Of a stretch of 64,000 nt of DNA, positions 8,655-23,208 are shown piece after piece. Origin of the DNA: Streptomyces malaysiensis subsp. samsunensis (GTDB lineage Bacteria > Actinomycetota > Actinomycetes > Streptomycetales > Streptomycetaceae); assembly GCF_024519315.1 (NCBI RefSeq), contig NZ_JANIIC010000034.1, forward strand, positions 47,571 through 111,570, in the 5' to 3' direction. Numbering within the stretch: position 1 is the first letter of the stretch; the number at the start of each line of letters is the position of its first letter. Below the pieces are notes generated by a model. That model had not been told where the DNA came from, did no database searches, and saw nothing but the letters and a program-made list of their open reading frames with translations. The position numbers and the translations under genes were made by a program.

Positions 8655-8837
8655 GTTCGCGTAACCTCCTGAAGAAGCCAAAGACCGCTGGTTGTCGCCG
8701 TGTCCCGCAAGGGATCCGGTGGCTGAAGGATCCGCTAGCTGCGGGCGACCTGCGTAGGTGATTGAGGTTGCACTCCCGAACGGGCCGTGGGTCCGATCGG
8801 TCGAGTTACGCCCCGAGCGCCTGCGCCGGGGCGTTTT
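8655..8837 (+). promoter_or_regulatory. L10-type ribosomal leader with attenuator hairpin upstream of rplJ
   Basis: The 274-bp gap before rplJ contains no coding frame with conservation signs. It has structured GC-rich segments and ends in a hairpin at 8809-8833 (CGCCCCG with CGGGGCG) followed by TTTT, a good intrinsic terminator 70 bp ahead of the gene. L10(L12)4 represses its own synthesis through such leaders in many bacteria (Rfam L10 leader family). That this leader works the same way is inference from position and structure. Confidence 0.6.
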
Positions 8838-8904
8838 CGCATTGTCTCAGTCTCCTTCCTTCAGACCGAAGCGGTCCTCATCACCCGGAAGGAGGCCGAG
8901 GCTC

Positions 8905-9468
8905 ATGGCGAGTCCTGACAAGGTCGCAGCCGTCGACGAGATGCGGGAGAAGTTCCGCACCTCCAACGCGGCCGTTGTGACCGCGTACACCGGTCTCACC
9001 GTCGCGCAGCTGAAGGAGCTGCGCCGTTCGCTCGGTGAGAACGCTCAGTACCGTGTGGTGAAGAACACGCTGACCAAGATCGCGGCCAACGAGGCCGGGA
9101 TCAACCAGCTCGACGACCTGTTCTCGGGTTCGTCGGCCGTCGCCTTCGTGACCGGTGACCCGGTCGAGGCGGCGAAGGGTCTCCGTGACTTCGCCAAGGA
9201 CAACCCCGCTCTCGTCATCAAGGGCGGTGTCCTTGATGGTAAGGCGCTGTCCGCCGACGAGATCAAGAAGCTCGCGGACCTCGAGTCCCGTGAGGTGCTG
9301 CTCGCCAAGCTGGCGGGTGCGATGAAGGGCAAGCAGTCCCAGGCTGCCGCGCTCTTCCAGGCCCCGCTGTCGAAGTTCGTCCGGACCGCCGAGGCGCTCC
9401 GGCAGAAGCAGGCCGAGCAGGGCGGTGCCGACACCCCGGCTCCCGCCGAGGCCGAGGCCGCCGAGTAA
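8905..9468 (+). CDS. rplJ: 50S ribosomal protein L10
   Basis: A 187-residue L10 that anchors L7/L12 dimers to the ribosomal stalk. The N-terminus MASPDKVAAVDEMREKFRTSNAAVVTAYTGLTVAQL and the segment YRVVKNTLTKIA are typical, and the C-terminal helix ends in an Ala/Glu-rich tail. The frame is open 147 bp further upstream, but ATG at 8905 follows a strong AAGGAGG site and gives the normal length. Paired with rplL after 84 bp. Confidence 0.96.
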   Translation: MASPDKVAAVDEMREKFRTSNAAVVTAYTGLTVAQLKELRRSLGENAQYRVVKNTLTKIAANEAGINQLDDLFSGSSAVAFVTGDPVEAAKGLRDFAKDNPALVIKGGVLDGKALSADEIKKLADLESREVLLAKLAGAMKGKQSQAAALFQAPLSKFVRTAEALRQKQAEQGGADTPAPAEAEAAE

Positions 9469-9552
9469 TCAGGCCCCGGTCGCAGCGGGCCCGGAAGCCC
9501 GCCGACATGTACATCCGGCACCACCTGCCGAATTAGTGGAAGGACCGCCACC

Positions 9553-9942
9553 ATGGCGAAGCTCAGCCAGGACGACCTGCTCGCGCAGTTCGAAGAGATG
9601 ACCCTCATCGAGCTCTCCGAGTTCGTGAAGGCGTTCGAGGAGAAGTTCGACGTCACCGCCGCGGCCCCGGCCGCCGTGGTCGCCGCCGCCCCGGGTGTCC
9701 CCGGTGCCGCTGCCCCGGCCGAGGAGGAGAAGGACGAGTTCGACGTCATCCTCACCGGCGCCGGCGACAAGAAGATCCAGGTCATCAAGGTCGTGCGTGA
9801 GCTGACCTCCCTGGGTCTGAAGGAGGCCAAGGACCTCGTCGACGGCACCCCGAAGCCGGTCCTCGAGAAGGTCAACAAGGAGCAGGCCGACAAGGCCGCC
9901 GAGTCCCTCAAGGGCGCCGGCGCCTCCGTCGAGGTCAAGTGA
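9553..9942 (+). CDS. rplL: 50S ribosomal protein L7/L12
   Basis: A 129-residue L7/L12 that recruits translational GTPases. It has the N-terminal dimerisation helices (MAKLSQDDLLAQFEEMTLIELSEFVKAFEEKF, read in two parts), an Ala/Pro hinge rich in AAAP, and the C-terminal domain DEFDVILTGAGDKKIQVIKVVRE to KGAGASVEVK. ATG at 9553 follows GGAAGGA. Downstream lies a 606-bp gap before rpoB. Confidence 0.97.
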   Translation: MAKLSQDDLLAQFEEMTLIELSEFVKAFEEKFDVTAAAPAAVVAAAPGVPGAAAPAEEEKDEFDVILTGAGDKKIQVIKVVRELTSLGLKEAKDLVDGTPKPVLEKVNKEQADKAAESLKGAGASVEVK

Positions 9943-10020
9943 CCCGTCGAGGTCGCTGACCTCTCGGCCCGCCGCCACACGCCGATAGGACGTCCGGCGG
10001 CGTGATCCGATTCACGCCAG

Positions 10021-10048
10021 GGGCGATCACCCGTTCGGGTGGTCGCCC
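10021..10048 (+). terminator. Hairpin between rplL and rpoB (terminator/attenuator)
   Basis: A 12-bp stem (GGGCGATCACCC with GGGTGGTCGCCC, one G-U) with a GTTC loop. No T-run follows, so it may be a partial terminator or an RNA-processing site. Confidence 0.6.
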
Positions 10049-10072
10049 TTCGGCGTTCCCGTGACGGCTACA

Positions 10073-10100
10073 TTGCCTTATGGGCTTGTGGAGGTAGGGT
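10073..10100 (+). promoter_or_regulatory. Candidate rpoB promoter 1
   Basis: TTGCCT, 16 bp, TAGGGT. Both hexamers fit the vegetative Streptomyces consensus. It lies just after the hairpin at 10021-10048. Confidence 0.5.
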
Positions 10101-10358
10101 GATCTTCGTTGCCCGTCGCCACGCCCTGTGACGATCTCGCCGGAGTGGGGGGCCTTGACGAACGGCACGCAGCGCGCAATTCTCAGGACGCGACGTCACA
10201 TCGATCCGAAATTCCGAGGCATGGATCGTCGGCGAAGCGGGCAGTATCGATATGCGCATCGAGCGCGCAGGCTGCCGACAGGGCGGATGAAGACAACGAG
10301 GGGCGCGCCCCCTCACCGGAGGGAGAGATTGGCACTGCCGGTCTCAGAAACTCGGCGC

Positions 10359-10387
10359 TGGACATCAGTGTGCCAAGTGGCTACACT
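10359..10387 (+). promoter_or_regulatory. Candidate rpoB promoter 2
   Basis: TGGACA, 17 bp, TACACT: near-ideal spacing and hexamers, about 155 bp ahead of the rpoB start. Confidence 0.55.
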
Positions 10388-10548
10388 GACCCTTTGCGCT
10401 GCCTGTTAGCTGCTCCCTGCCCGTCACCAGGGGCATACCTACCTTCGAGCACTACCGATGGAAACGCCCTGACCAGGGATTTCATCCATGGGCTCTCGGT
10501 GGGACCGGTACGCGCGTAGTGAGTCCGAGCCCTCGGAAGGACCCCCTC

Positions 10549-14031
<3,483 letters not shown>

Positions 14032-14129
14032 CGGGTCTGGTCGGGGCGCCCCCCACGCGACGCCCCGGCCTCTCCCCGGACCCCCAGTCAGACCCGAAGA
14101 CACGACCCTGAAAGAGGGATTGACGACAA

Positions 14130-18044
<3,915 letters not shown>

Positions 18045-18057
18045 GTCCCGATCCGCT

Positions 18058-18097
18058 CGCAGGGCGGTCACCCCCTCGGCGGGGTGGCCGCCCTGCG
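18058..18097. terminator. Terminator after rpoC, shared with the convergent M48 protease gene
   Basis: A 17-bp stem (one G-U) with a 6-nt loop, starting CGCAGGGCGG, followed by GCGTTT. It lies 14 bp after the rpoC stop and 30 bp from the stop of the convergent gene, so it may serve both strands. Confidence 0.85.
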
Positions 18098-18127
18098 GCG
18101 TTTCCGGCCCCGGCCTTTCCGGGCGGC

Positions 18128-19336
18128 TCAGCCGGGGGGTTGGGGGTGCGGGCGCGGCTGGAGGTAGGGGGCCAGATGGTGCAGCCGGGTGTGGTGGTCG
18201 GGGTGGGAGGAGAGCAGCCGGGCGAGCGGGCTCTGCCTGGGCAGCGGCCGGCCCGCGGCCGCCGCGGCCGCCTTGCCCTGCTCCTGCGCCGTATGCATCC
18301 GCCACAGCACCTCGGCCAGCATCGGCGCGAAGTCCAGCGCCGCGGCCTGCCGGTCGGCGTGCAGCTCCGCCCGCCGGCTCACGGCGGCCATCAGATACGG
18401 GATGAGGGGCAGCAGCAGCGGCAGCCCGTACAGCGCGCTGACCGTCATGAAGGCCAGGAATCCGAAGAAGGCCAGGACGACGAGGCCGCCGAGGCAGGAG
18501 AAGGCGCTGGACACCCGGAAGATGACGTACGCCATGAGCTGCATGACCCGCCAGGCGATACGGCCGGGAAGCGCGTACCAGTAGCCGAGCAGGCCCGACC
18601 AGCTGTGCCCGCCGACATGGTGGCCCAGCTCATGCGCCAGCACGGCGGCGAGCTGCCCGGAGGGCAGCTGCTCCAGCGCGAAGCGGGTGACACCGACGAT
18701 GTGCCCGGCCGCCGCCACGGCGTTCAGCTCATCGCTGTCCTCGACCCACAGCTCGTAGGTGTGCTGCTCGATACCCGCCCGGGTGAGCACCTCCCGCCAC
18801 ACCGGGGCGAGCCTGGCCAGCTCCTGATGGGTGGGCGGACGCAGCTTGAGGACGTACCGGGCGAGGGCGCGCTCGGTGGGGCGGTGGACGACCAGCGCGC
18901 CGCCGGCCAGCCAGGCGAGCACCAGCAGCAGACCGGGGGCGCCGAAGAACAGCGAGACCAGCCCGACCACCAGCAGGCTGCCGAGGAAGTTCGGCACATG
19001 GAGCAGCAGGCCGCCGATCGCGGTGGCGTCGGCACCGCGCTGGTACTCGGATATGTGGCTGCGGCGCTGCGTGAACCGCATCTCATGAGGGTGCGCGGGT
19101 GCGGGTGGCGGCTGGGGCGGCTGGGGCGGCTGGGGCGGGTGCGCCGGTTGTGGCTGTGCTTGTGGGTACGGGGGCGCGGGGTACGGGGGCGCTGGGTACG
19201 TGGGCGGCGGCGTCGGTGTGTGCGGGTAGGCGGGCGGGGGCGGGTCCGGGTACCGGGGTGCCTGTGGGTAGGCGGGCGGAGGGGTGTGCGGGTACTGCGG
19301 TGTCTGCGGGTACCGCGGCTCTGATGGTTCGGTCAT
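18128..19336 (-). CDS. M48-family membrane metalloprotease with Pro/Tyr-rich N-terminus
   Basis: A 402-residue protein, last gene of the island operon. Residues 1-84 are a low-complexity tail of Pro, Tyr, Gln and His. Hydrophobic segments lie at about 104-150 and 265-320. The zinc-protease site is HELGH at 235-239, and the third ligand is in the ExxxD segment ELHAD at 324-328, as in HtpX/Ste24-type peptidases. A basic/His-rich C-terminus ends in prolines. HtpX-like enzymes degrade membrane proteins. Here it may mature or clear the adjacent membrane effector, which is inference. ATG at 19336 follows TGAGGA; it starts 26 bp after the PycTM-like gene. Confidence 0.85.
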   Translation of the reverse strand: MTEPSEPRYPQTPQYPHTPPPAYPQAPRYPDPPPPAYPHTPTPPPTYPAPPYPAPPYPQAQPQPAHPPQPPQPPQPPPAPAHPHEMRFTQRRSHISEYQRGADATAIGGLLLHVPNFLGSLLVVGLVSLFFGAPGLLLVLAWLAGGALVVHRPTERALARYVLKLRPPTHQELARLAPVWREVLTRAGIEQHTYELWVEDSDELNAVAAAGHIVGVTRFALEQLPSGQLAAVLAHELGHHVGGHSWSGLLGYWYALPGRIAWRVMQLMAYVIFRVSSAFSCLGGLVVLAFFGFLAFMTVSALYGLPLLLPLIPYLMAAVSRRAELHADRQAAALDFAPMLAEVLWRMHTAQEQGKAAAAAAGRPLPRQSPLARLLSSHPDHHTRLHHLAPYLQPRPHPQPPG

Positions 19337-19362
19337 CGCGTTTCCTCAGGAAGAAGTGAGCG

Positions 19363-19881
19363 TCAGCCCGCCAGGACCGCCCCGGGGAGCAGCACGGCGC
19401 CGCAGCAGAAGGCGATCAGTCCGGTGCGGATCCACTGGTGCTTGACCGTGGCGATACGGCTGGTCTCGGTCAGTGCGGCCAGCAGCCCCGAGACCGGGGC
19501 GCGGGCGGTGTCGTCGAGTGCGGTCGCCAGACGGCCGAGCCGGGCGGCGCGCTGGATGTCGCTGAAGTAGGCGAGCGGCCGCCCCGGCGCCCAGGCGGTG
19601 CCGCCATAGCGCGGCAATACGGTCATGAGCAGGGCGAACAGGGCCAGTGCGAGGGCGAGTATCCCGGTCCACCAGGCGAGGGAGCCGACGGCGGAGAGAT
19701 CGCCGGGTGCCCAGGCGCTGTTGGCGAGCAGACCGGTGATGATCCCGGCCGTCATGCCGAGCACCGCGACCAGCACGGCCGCCTTGCCGTCGGCGCGGGC
19801 GATCTCGGCCCGCAGATCGCCCAGCAGCCGCTCGGCGGCCTCGACGTCCGTGGGCCCGGGAGCGCCGTCGCCGGAGGTCAT
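19363..19881 (-). CDS. Pycsar-effector-like (PycTM, DUF5706-type) membrane protein
   Basis: A 172-residue protein with the layout of PycTM effectors: an N-terminal amphipathic helix (AAERLLGDLRAEIARADGKAA), membrane segments at about 33-53 and 69-89, a cytosolic helical part containing YFSDIQRAARLGRL and ALTETSRIATVKHQWIR, and a third membrane segment at 151-171. PycTM proteins disrupt the membrane when they bind cCMP or cUMP made by a partner cyclase (Tal et al. 2021, established). A cyclase gene lies in the same operon. Family assignment is by eye. The start codon overlaps the stop of the SPFH-like gene (ATGA at 19878-19881), implying coupled translation. Confidence 0.72.
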   Translation of the reverse strand: MTSGDGAPGPTDVEAAERLLGDLRAEIARADGKAAVLVAVLGMTAGIITGLLANSAWAPGDLSAVGSLAWWTGILALALALFALLMTVLPRYGGTAWAPGRPLAYFSDIQRAARLGRLATALDDTARAPVSGLLAALTETSRIATVKHQWIRTGLIAFCCGAVLLPGAVLAG

Positions 19882-21056
19882 CGGGGGTACTCCGCCCCGT
19901 CGGCCGGTTCGGCCGGTTCGGCCGGGGCCGGGGGCGCCTCCGGTGGCGCGGCCGGGGCCGGGGGCGGCGACTTCTCCGGGGGCGTAGCCGGGGCCGGAGG
20001 CATGGGCGGCACCGGCGGCACCGGCGGGCCCGGAGGCGGCAGCGCGGCGCCCTCTTCCCCCGGCGGCGGACCGTACGCCGGGGGCTCGGCCACCCCGGGG
20101 AGCCGCTGGTTGAGGATGTCGTTGACCACCTGGAGCGCGAGCCGCCGGGGCTCCTCCTTCTGGTAGTCCTCGACGCCCTCTCCCTTGAGGAGTTCGGTGG
20201 CCACCCCCAGCTGGCTCTTGATCAGCGCGAGCTGGTCCGACCGCATGCTCTCCATCACCAGCCGGGAGTCCTCCGGATGCTGCGCCAGATGGAGCGCCCA
20301 GGCGGCGACGCCGCCGTGCTGGAGGTGGTACTGGTAGAAGTTGATCTTCGCCGCGTTCAGCTCCTGCTCCTGCTGGGTCCGCAGGACCTCCAGTTGGTGC
20401 TGCTGGTGCTGCCGCCGCAGCTCCAGCTCATGCTGCGGGTCCAGGACCTCGCCCGCGTAGCGGATCTCGCGCAGCTGCTTGCGGTGGGCGATCGCCGCTT
20501 CGTCCGGCCGGAGCCGCACCACACAGGTGGTGTCCAGGCCGACGTTCGTCGCGAAGGCACCGCTGTCGACGGCGCGCTGTACGGCCTGTTCGGCCCAGGC
20601 GCTGTCCTCGATGGCGAAGCCGCGGCTGACCGGGCGGGCGAGGTGCTGGAACTCCCGGTTCAGCCGGGTCGGCACATCGCGTTCGCCGCTGGCCACGAAG
20701 CGCGCGGGATCGGCGACCCGCCAGGTGAGCTCGGCGGTGACCCCGAAGGAGAACGCGTCGTCGTCACTGGGGAGTTCGAGGTCGAGCGCGACGGGGTGGG
20801 TGCCCATGTCCACCTCGTACACGGCGGTGTAGCGGCGGCTCGCGGCGTCGGAGCGGCTCGGCCGCTGCGGTGGCAGATAGGTGTCGTACGCGCCCCTGGC
20901 CGTGACGAAGACGAGCGCGTGATCGATCGCGACCACCGGCCGGCGGGCCATGTATTCGAACCGCGCCATCGGACGGACGGCCAGCACGGGGTCGATCAGA
21001 TGGGTGTGTCGGTCGGCTTGTTGCTGCCATTCGGGCTGACGGCGGAAGTCCGCCAT
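19878..21056 (-). CDS. SPFH/Band-7-like protein with coiled coil and proline-rich tail
   Basis: A 392-residue soluble-looking protein. Residues about 35-190 have a Band-7-like pattern of beta strands and helices (VVAIDHALVFVTARG, FSFGVTAELTWRVADPARFVA, the latter close to the SPFH segment in which membrane-microdomain proteins describe their channel input). Residues about 200-260 are a Gln/Glu/Arg-rich coiled coil (HELELRRQHQQHQLEVLRTQ and onward). The last 75 residues are mostly Pro, Ala and Glu. No transmembrane helix is visible. SPFH proteins assemble into rings or cages, so it may scaffold the operon products (inference). ATG at 21056 follows GAGGAG, 31 bp after the NTPase gene. Confidence 0.62.
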   Translation of the reverse strand: MADFRRQPEWQQQADRHTHLIDPVLAVRPMARFEYMARRPVVAIDHALVFVTARGAYDTYLPPQRPSRSDAASRRYTAVYEVDMGTHPVALDLELPSDDDAFSFGVTAELTWRVADPARFVASGERDVPTRLNREFQHLARPVSRGFAIEDSAWAEQAVQRAVDSGAFATNVGLDTTCVVRLRPDEAAIAHRKQLREIRYAGEVLDPQHELELRRQHQQHQLEVLRTQQEQELNAAKINFYQYHLQHGGVAAWALHLAQHPEDSRLVMESMRSDQLALIKSQLGVATELLKGEGVEDYQKEEPRRLALQVVNDILNQRLPGVAEPPAYGPPPGEEGAALPPPGPPVPPVPPMPPAPATPPEKSPPPAPAAPPEAPPAPAEPAEPADGAEYPR

Positions 21057-21087
21057 GAGGTCAACTCCTCGGGTGAATCAGGGCGGG

Positions 21088-23208
21088 TCAACGGGACGGG
21101 AGGGCGGACAGCAGCCGGGCCGCGGCCTCGGGCGGCGGCCCGCCGTGTTCGCCGGGCAGGGTGCGCAGCAGATGGCTGAGGCGGGCGGCGTCCTGCGCGG
21201 TGACGGCCAGGGCCGGGAGCAGCGCGGTGAGGGCTTCCTCGGCGGACGGGTGCCGATCGGCCTCGTACACCCATGAGCGCAGCGCGTTGAGCGCGGCCTT
21301 GGTGTGCTCGGGGTCGGCGAGCGCGGCGCGCCACGGTCCGGCGAGCGCGCCGATGCCGGACGGGGTCCGGTCCTCGTCCTCGGCGAACCACGCCAGCAGC
21401 CCGTCCTCCTGGGCCTCGCACGCGGTCAGGAAGGCGGAGAGAACGAGGGCGCGCACCGGCGGGGCGTCCTCCAGGAAGCCGCCCAGCTCGGTGAGCGTGG
21501 CCCTGCGGTCGCCCGCGGACAGCAGCAGCGCCGTGGACTGGATGAAATGGTTCCGTTCGCGTTCGTCGCTCCCGCCGAGGCGGATACGGGCGGCGATCGT
21601 CTCCAGGGCCTGTCCGGTCTGCTCCGGGCGCAGCGGTACGAGCAGCGCATAGGCTCGCACCGCCGTCCAGCGGCGGGCGGGATGGTCGTCCAGACACCAC
21701 TGGCTGAGGATGCGGGGGACCGCGGGCGCGCCCAGCAGATGGCTGAGGGTCAGGGTGTTGGCCGCGATCAGCCGGGGCGCGTAGCCACGGGCGGTGGCCC
21801 AGCCGTCGATGAGCAGGGCCATGGCCGACGGCAGGTCGGCGGCGGTGAGCATCGCGGCGGTGGCGGCGGCCCGGGTGCGCACCACGGGGCGGCCGTCCCG
21901 GGCCAGCCGCTGGATCCAGCGGATCAGCGCCGGACGCGCGGACGGATGGCCGGTCCACACCTCCTCCAGCAGGGTGCGGGCGATGCGGTCGTCCTGGAAC
22001 CGGGCCACGAACTGGGGCACCTGGCCCCATTCGGTGCTCTCGTACTCCTCGTAGCCGCAGGCGCGGGCGAGTCGCAGCCGGTCGGCGATGGCCGGGCCGA
22101 AGACCGGGATCTCCGGCGTCCGCGCGGGGTCCTCGGTCTCCTGGAGCAGCACATAGAGCTGGTCGGCGAGTTCGGCGGCCAGCGGGTACGGGGCCTGGTC
22201 GAAGACCGCGAGCGATATCAGGAAGGACTTGTCGCGCAGGGACAGCTGCTCGTTCCCGAACCACTGCCGGACCTGCTCCTCCACACTGGCGCGGCTGAAG
22301 GCGGCCAGCTCCTCCAGGCTGCCGGACCCCCTGTCGTACGCGGCGACCTCCTCGGCGAAGCCGCGCACCTCCCACAGCTGATGGGCGTGGGCGAGGAAGT
22401 CGCGCACCGGGCTGAGGCCCAGCAGCCGCTCGACGGCGGACCCTTCGCCCACGTGATGGCGGAGATGGGCGCGCAGCACGGCCGCGGCGGAGGGCGGCTC
22501 CCAGGGGACGGGGGTGATGCCGGTGAGGGCGGCGGTGGATTCAAGGGTGATCACCATGTGGCCGTTCCGCTTGCGGAGCTCGTCCTGGACGGCCAGCAGA
22601 TGGTTGTACTTCAACGGCTTGCCCCGGCTCAGGGCCAGGTCGCACAGCACATGGCCGGGGGCGTCGCCCAGCTGGTCGCGGAGGGCGGCGGGCGGCGTCT
22701 CGGCGTCGAGCGCGCGAACGGTGGTGATGCCCAGGCGGTGCAGCAGCATCAGCGCGGCGGCGCGGCGGCCGGTGGAGTGGGCACCGGTCAGGACGACGAT
22801 CCGCTCGCCGCGGAGGCGGTCCAGGGCCGTGGCGAAGGGGCCGCTCTCCTCGAAGACCGCGGCGAGTCCCTCGACCTCCTCGGCGGGGATCTCACCGGAG
22901 GCGTGCGCGGGCCCCGCCGAGCCGTAGTAGTGGTGGCTCTCGGTCTTGCCGCCCATGAACACATCGCCGTCGACCCGGCCGCCGGACACCCCGTGCTGGC
23001 TGCCGCCGACCAGCGAACCGCCGAAGGACGCCGACGCCTTGAACATGAACTCCGGGGCGTGGTCGTACAGTTCGCGGCGGGCGGCACGGGCCTCCTGGGG
23101 CCGCTCCTCGGGCTCGGCCGCCACCGCCGAGAGGTCCGGTGGCGCGACGGGTTCGGACGCGGCCGGTTCCCCGGTGCGCTCCGGTGCCGGGGCCTCGGCC
23201 GCGCTCAT
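21088..23208 (-). CDS. STAND-like P-loop protein with degenerate Walker A and alpha-solenoid C-terminus
   Basis: A 706-residue protein, read as an inactive-STAND sensor. Residues 1-50 are Pro/Ala/Glu-rich. Residues 61-87 are a Gly-rich segment (SFGGSLV, QHGVSGG, GDV) shared with the C-terminus of the preceding cyclase. At 140-149 lies a P-loop-like GAHSTGRR in which the usual Lys and Ser/Thr are both Arg; HVLCDLAL at 186-193 looks like Walker B and GHMVITLES like a sensor strand. The C-terminal half is helical repeats of HEAT type. ATG at 23208 overlaps the cyclase stop (ATGA at 23205-23208); an in-frame upstream extension would run back through the cyclase tail. Function is inferred. Confidence 0.7.
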   Translation of the reverse strand: MSAAEAPAPERTGEPAASEPVAPPDLSAVAAEPEERPQEARAARRELYDHAPEFMFKASASFGGSLVGGSQHGVSGGRVDGDVFMGGKTESHHYYGSAGPAHASGEIPAEEVEGLAAVFEESGPFATALDRLRGERIVVLTGAHSTGRRAAALMLLHRLGITTVRALDAETPPAALRDQLGDAPGHVLCDLALSRGKPLKYNHLLAVQDELRKRNGHMVITLESTAALTGITPVPWEPPSAAAVLRAHLRHHVGEGSAVERLLGLSPVRDFLAHAHQLWEVRGFAEEVAAYDRGSGSLEELAAFSRASVEEQVRQWFGNEQLSLRDKSFLISLAVFDQAPYPLAAELADQLYVLLQETEDPARTPEIPVFGPAIADRLRLARACGYEEYESTEWGQVPQFVARFQDDRIARTLLEEVWTGHPSARPALIRWIQRLARDGRPVVRTRAAATAAMLTAADLPSAMALLIDGWATARGYAPRLIAANTLTLSHLLGAPAVPRILSQWCLDDHPARRWTAVRAYALLVPLRPEQTGQALETIAARIRLGGSDERERNHFIQSTALLLSAGDRRATLTELGGFLEDAPPVRALVLSAFLTACEAQEDGLLAWFAEDEDRTPSGIGALAGPWRAALADPEHTKAALNALRSWVYEADRHPSAEEALTALLPALAVTAQDAARLSHLLRTLPGEHGGPPPEAAARLLSALPSR
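22948..23028 (-). repeat. Shared Gly-rich motif, copy in the N-terminus of the STAND-like protein
   Basis: 27 codons (residues 61-87). Twenty-one of 27 residues equal those of the cyclase copy at 23229-23309, and the DNA is also visibly similar. The fixed core is SFGGSLV, one free residue, G, one free residue, QHGVSGG, then V, GDV and a closing GG. Confidence 0.9.

Larger units (their letters stand above)
9943..10548 (+). other. rplL-rpoB intergenic region, 606 bp, regulatory
   Basis: No supportable gene. It contains a strong hairpin (10021-10048), two promoter-like sequences (10073-10100 and 10359-10387) and about 160 bp of leader before the TTG start of rpoB. It lets rpoBC be expressed separately from rplJL by partial termination and reinitiation (inference). 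Confidence 0.7.

Noticed and set aside
10519..10548. GTG at 10519 as rpoB start
   Set aside because: The ribosome site GGAAGGA is placed for the TTG at 10549, which also gives the standard N-terminus.
20277..21179. Plus-strand frame of 300 codons over the SPFH-like gene
   Set aside because: Shadow; the minus-strand frame has ribosome sites, stop/start overlaps and domain patterns.
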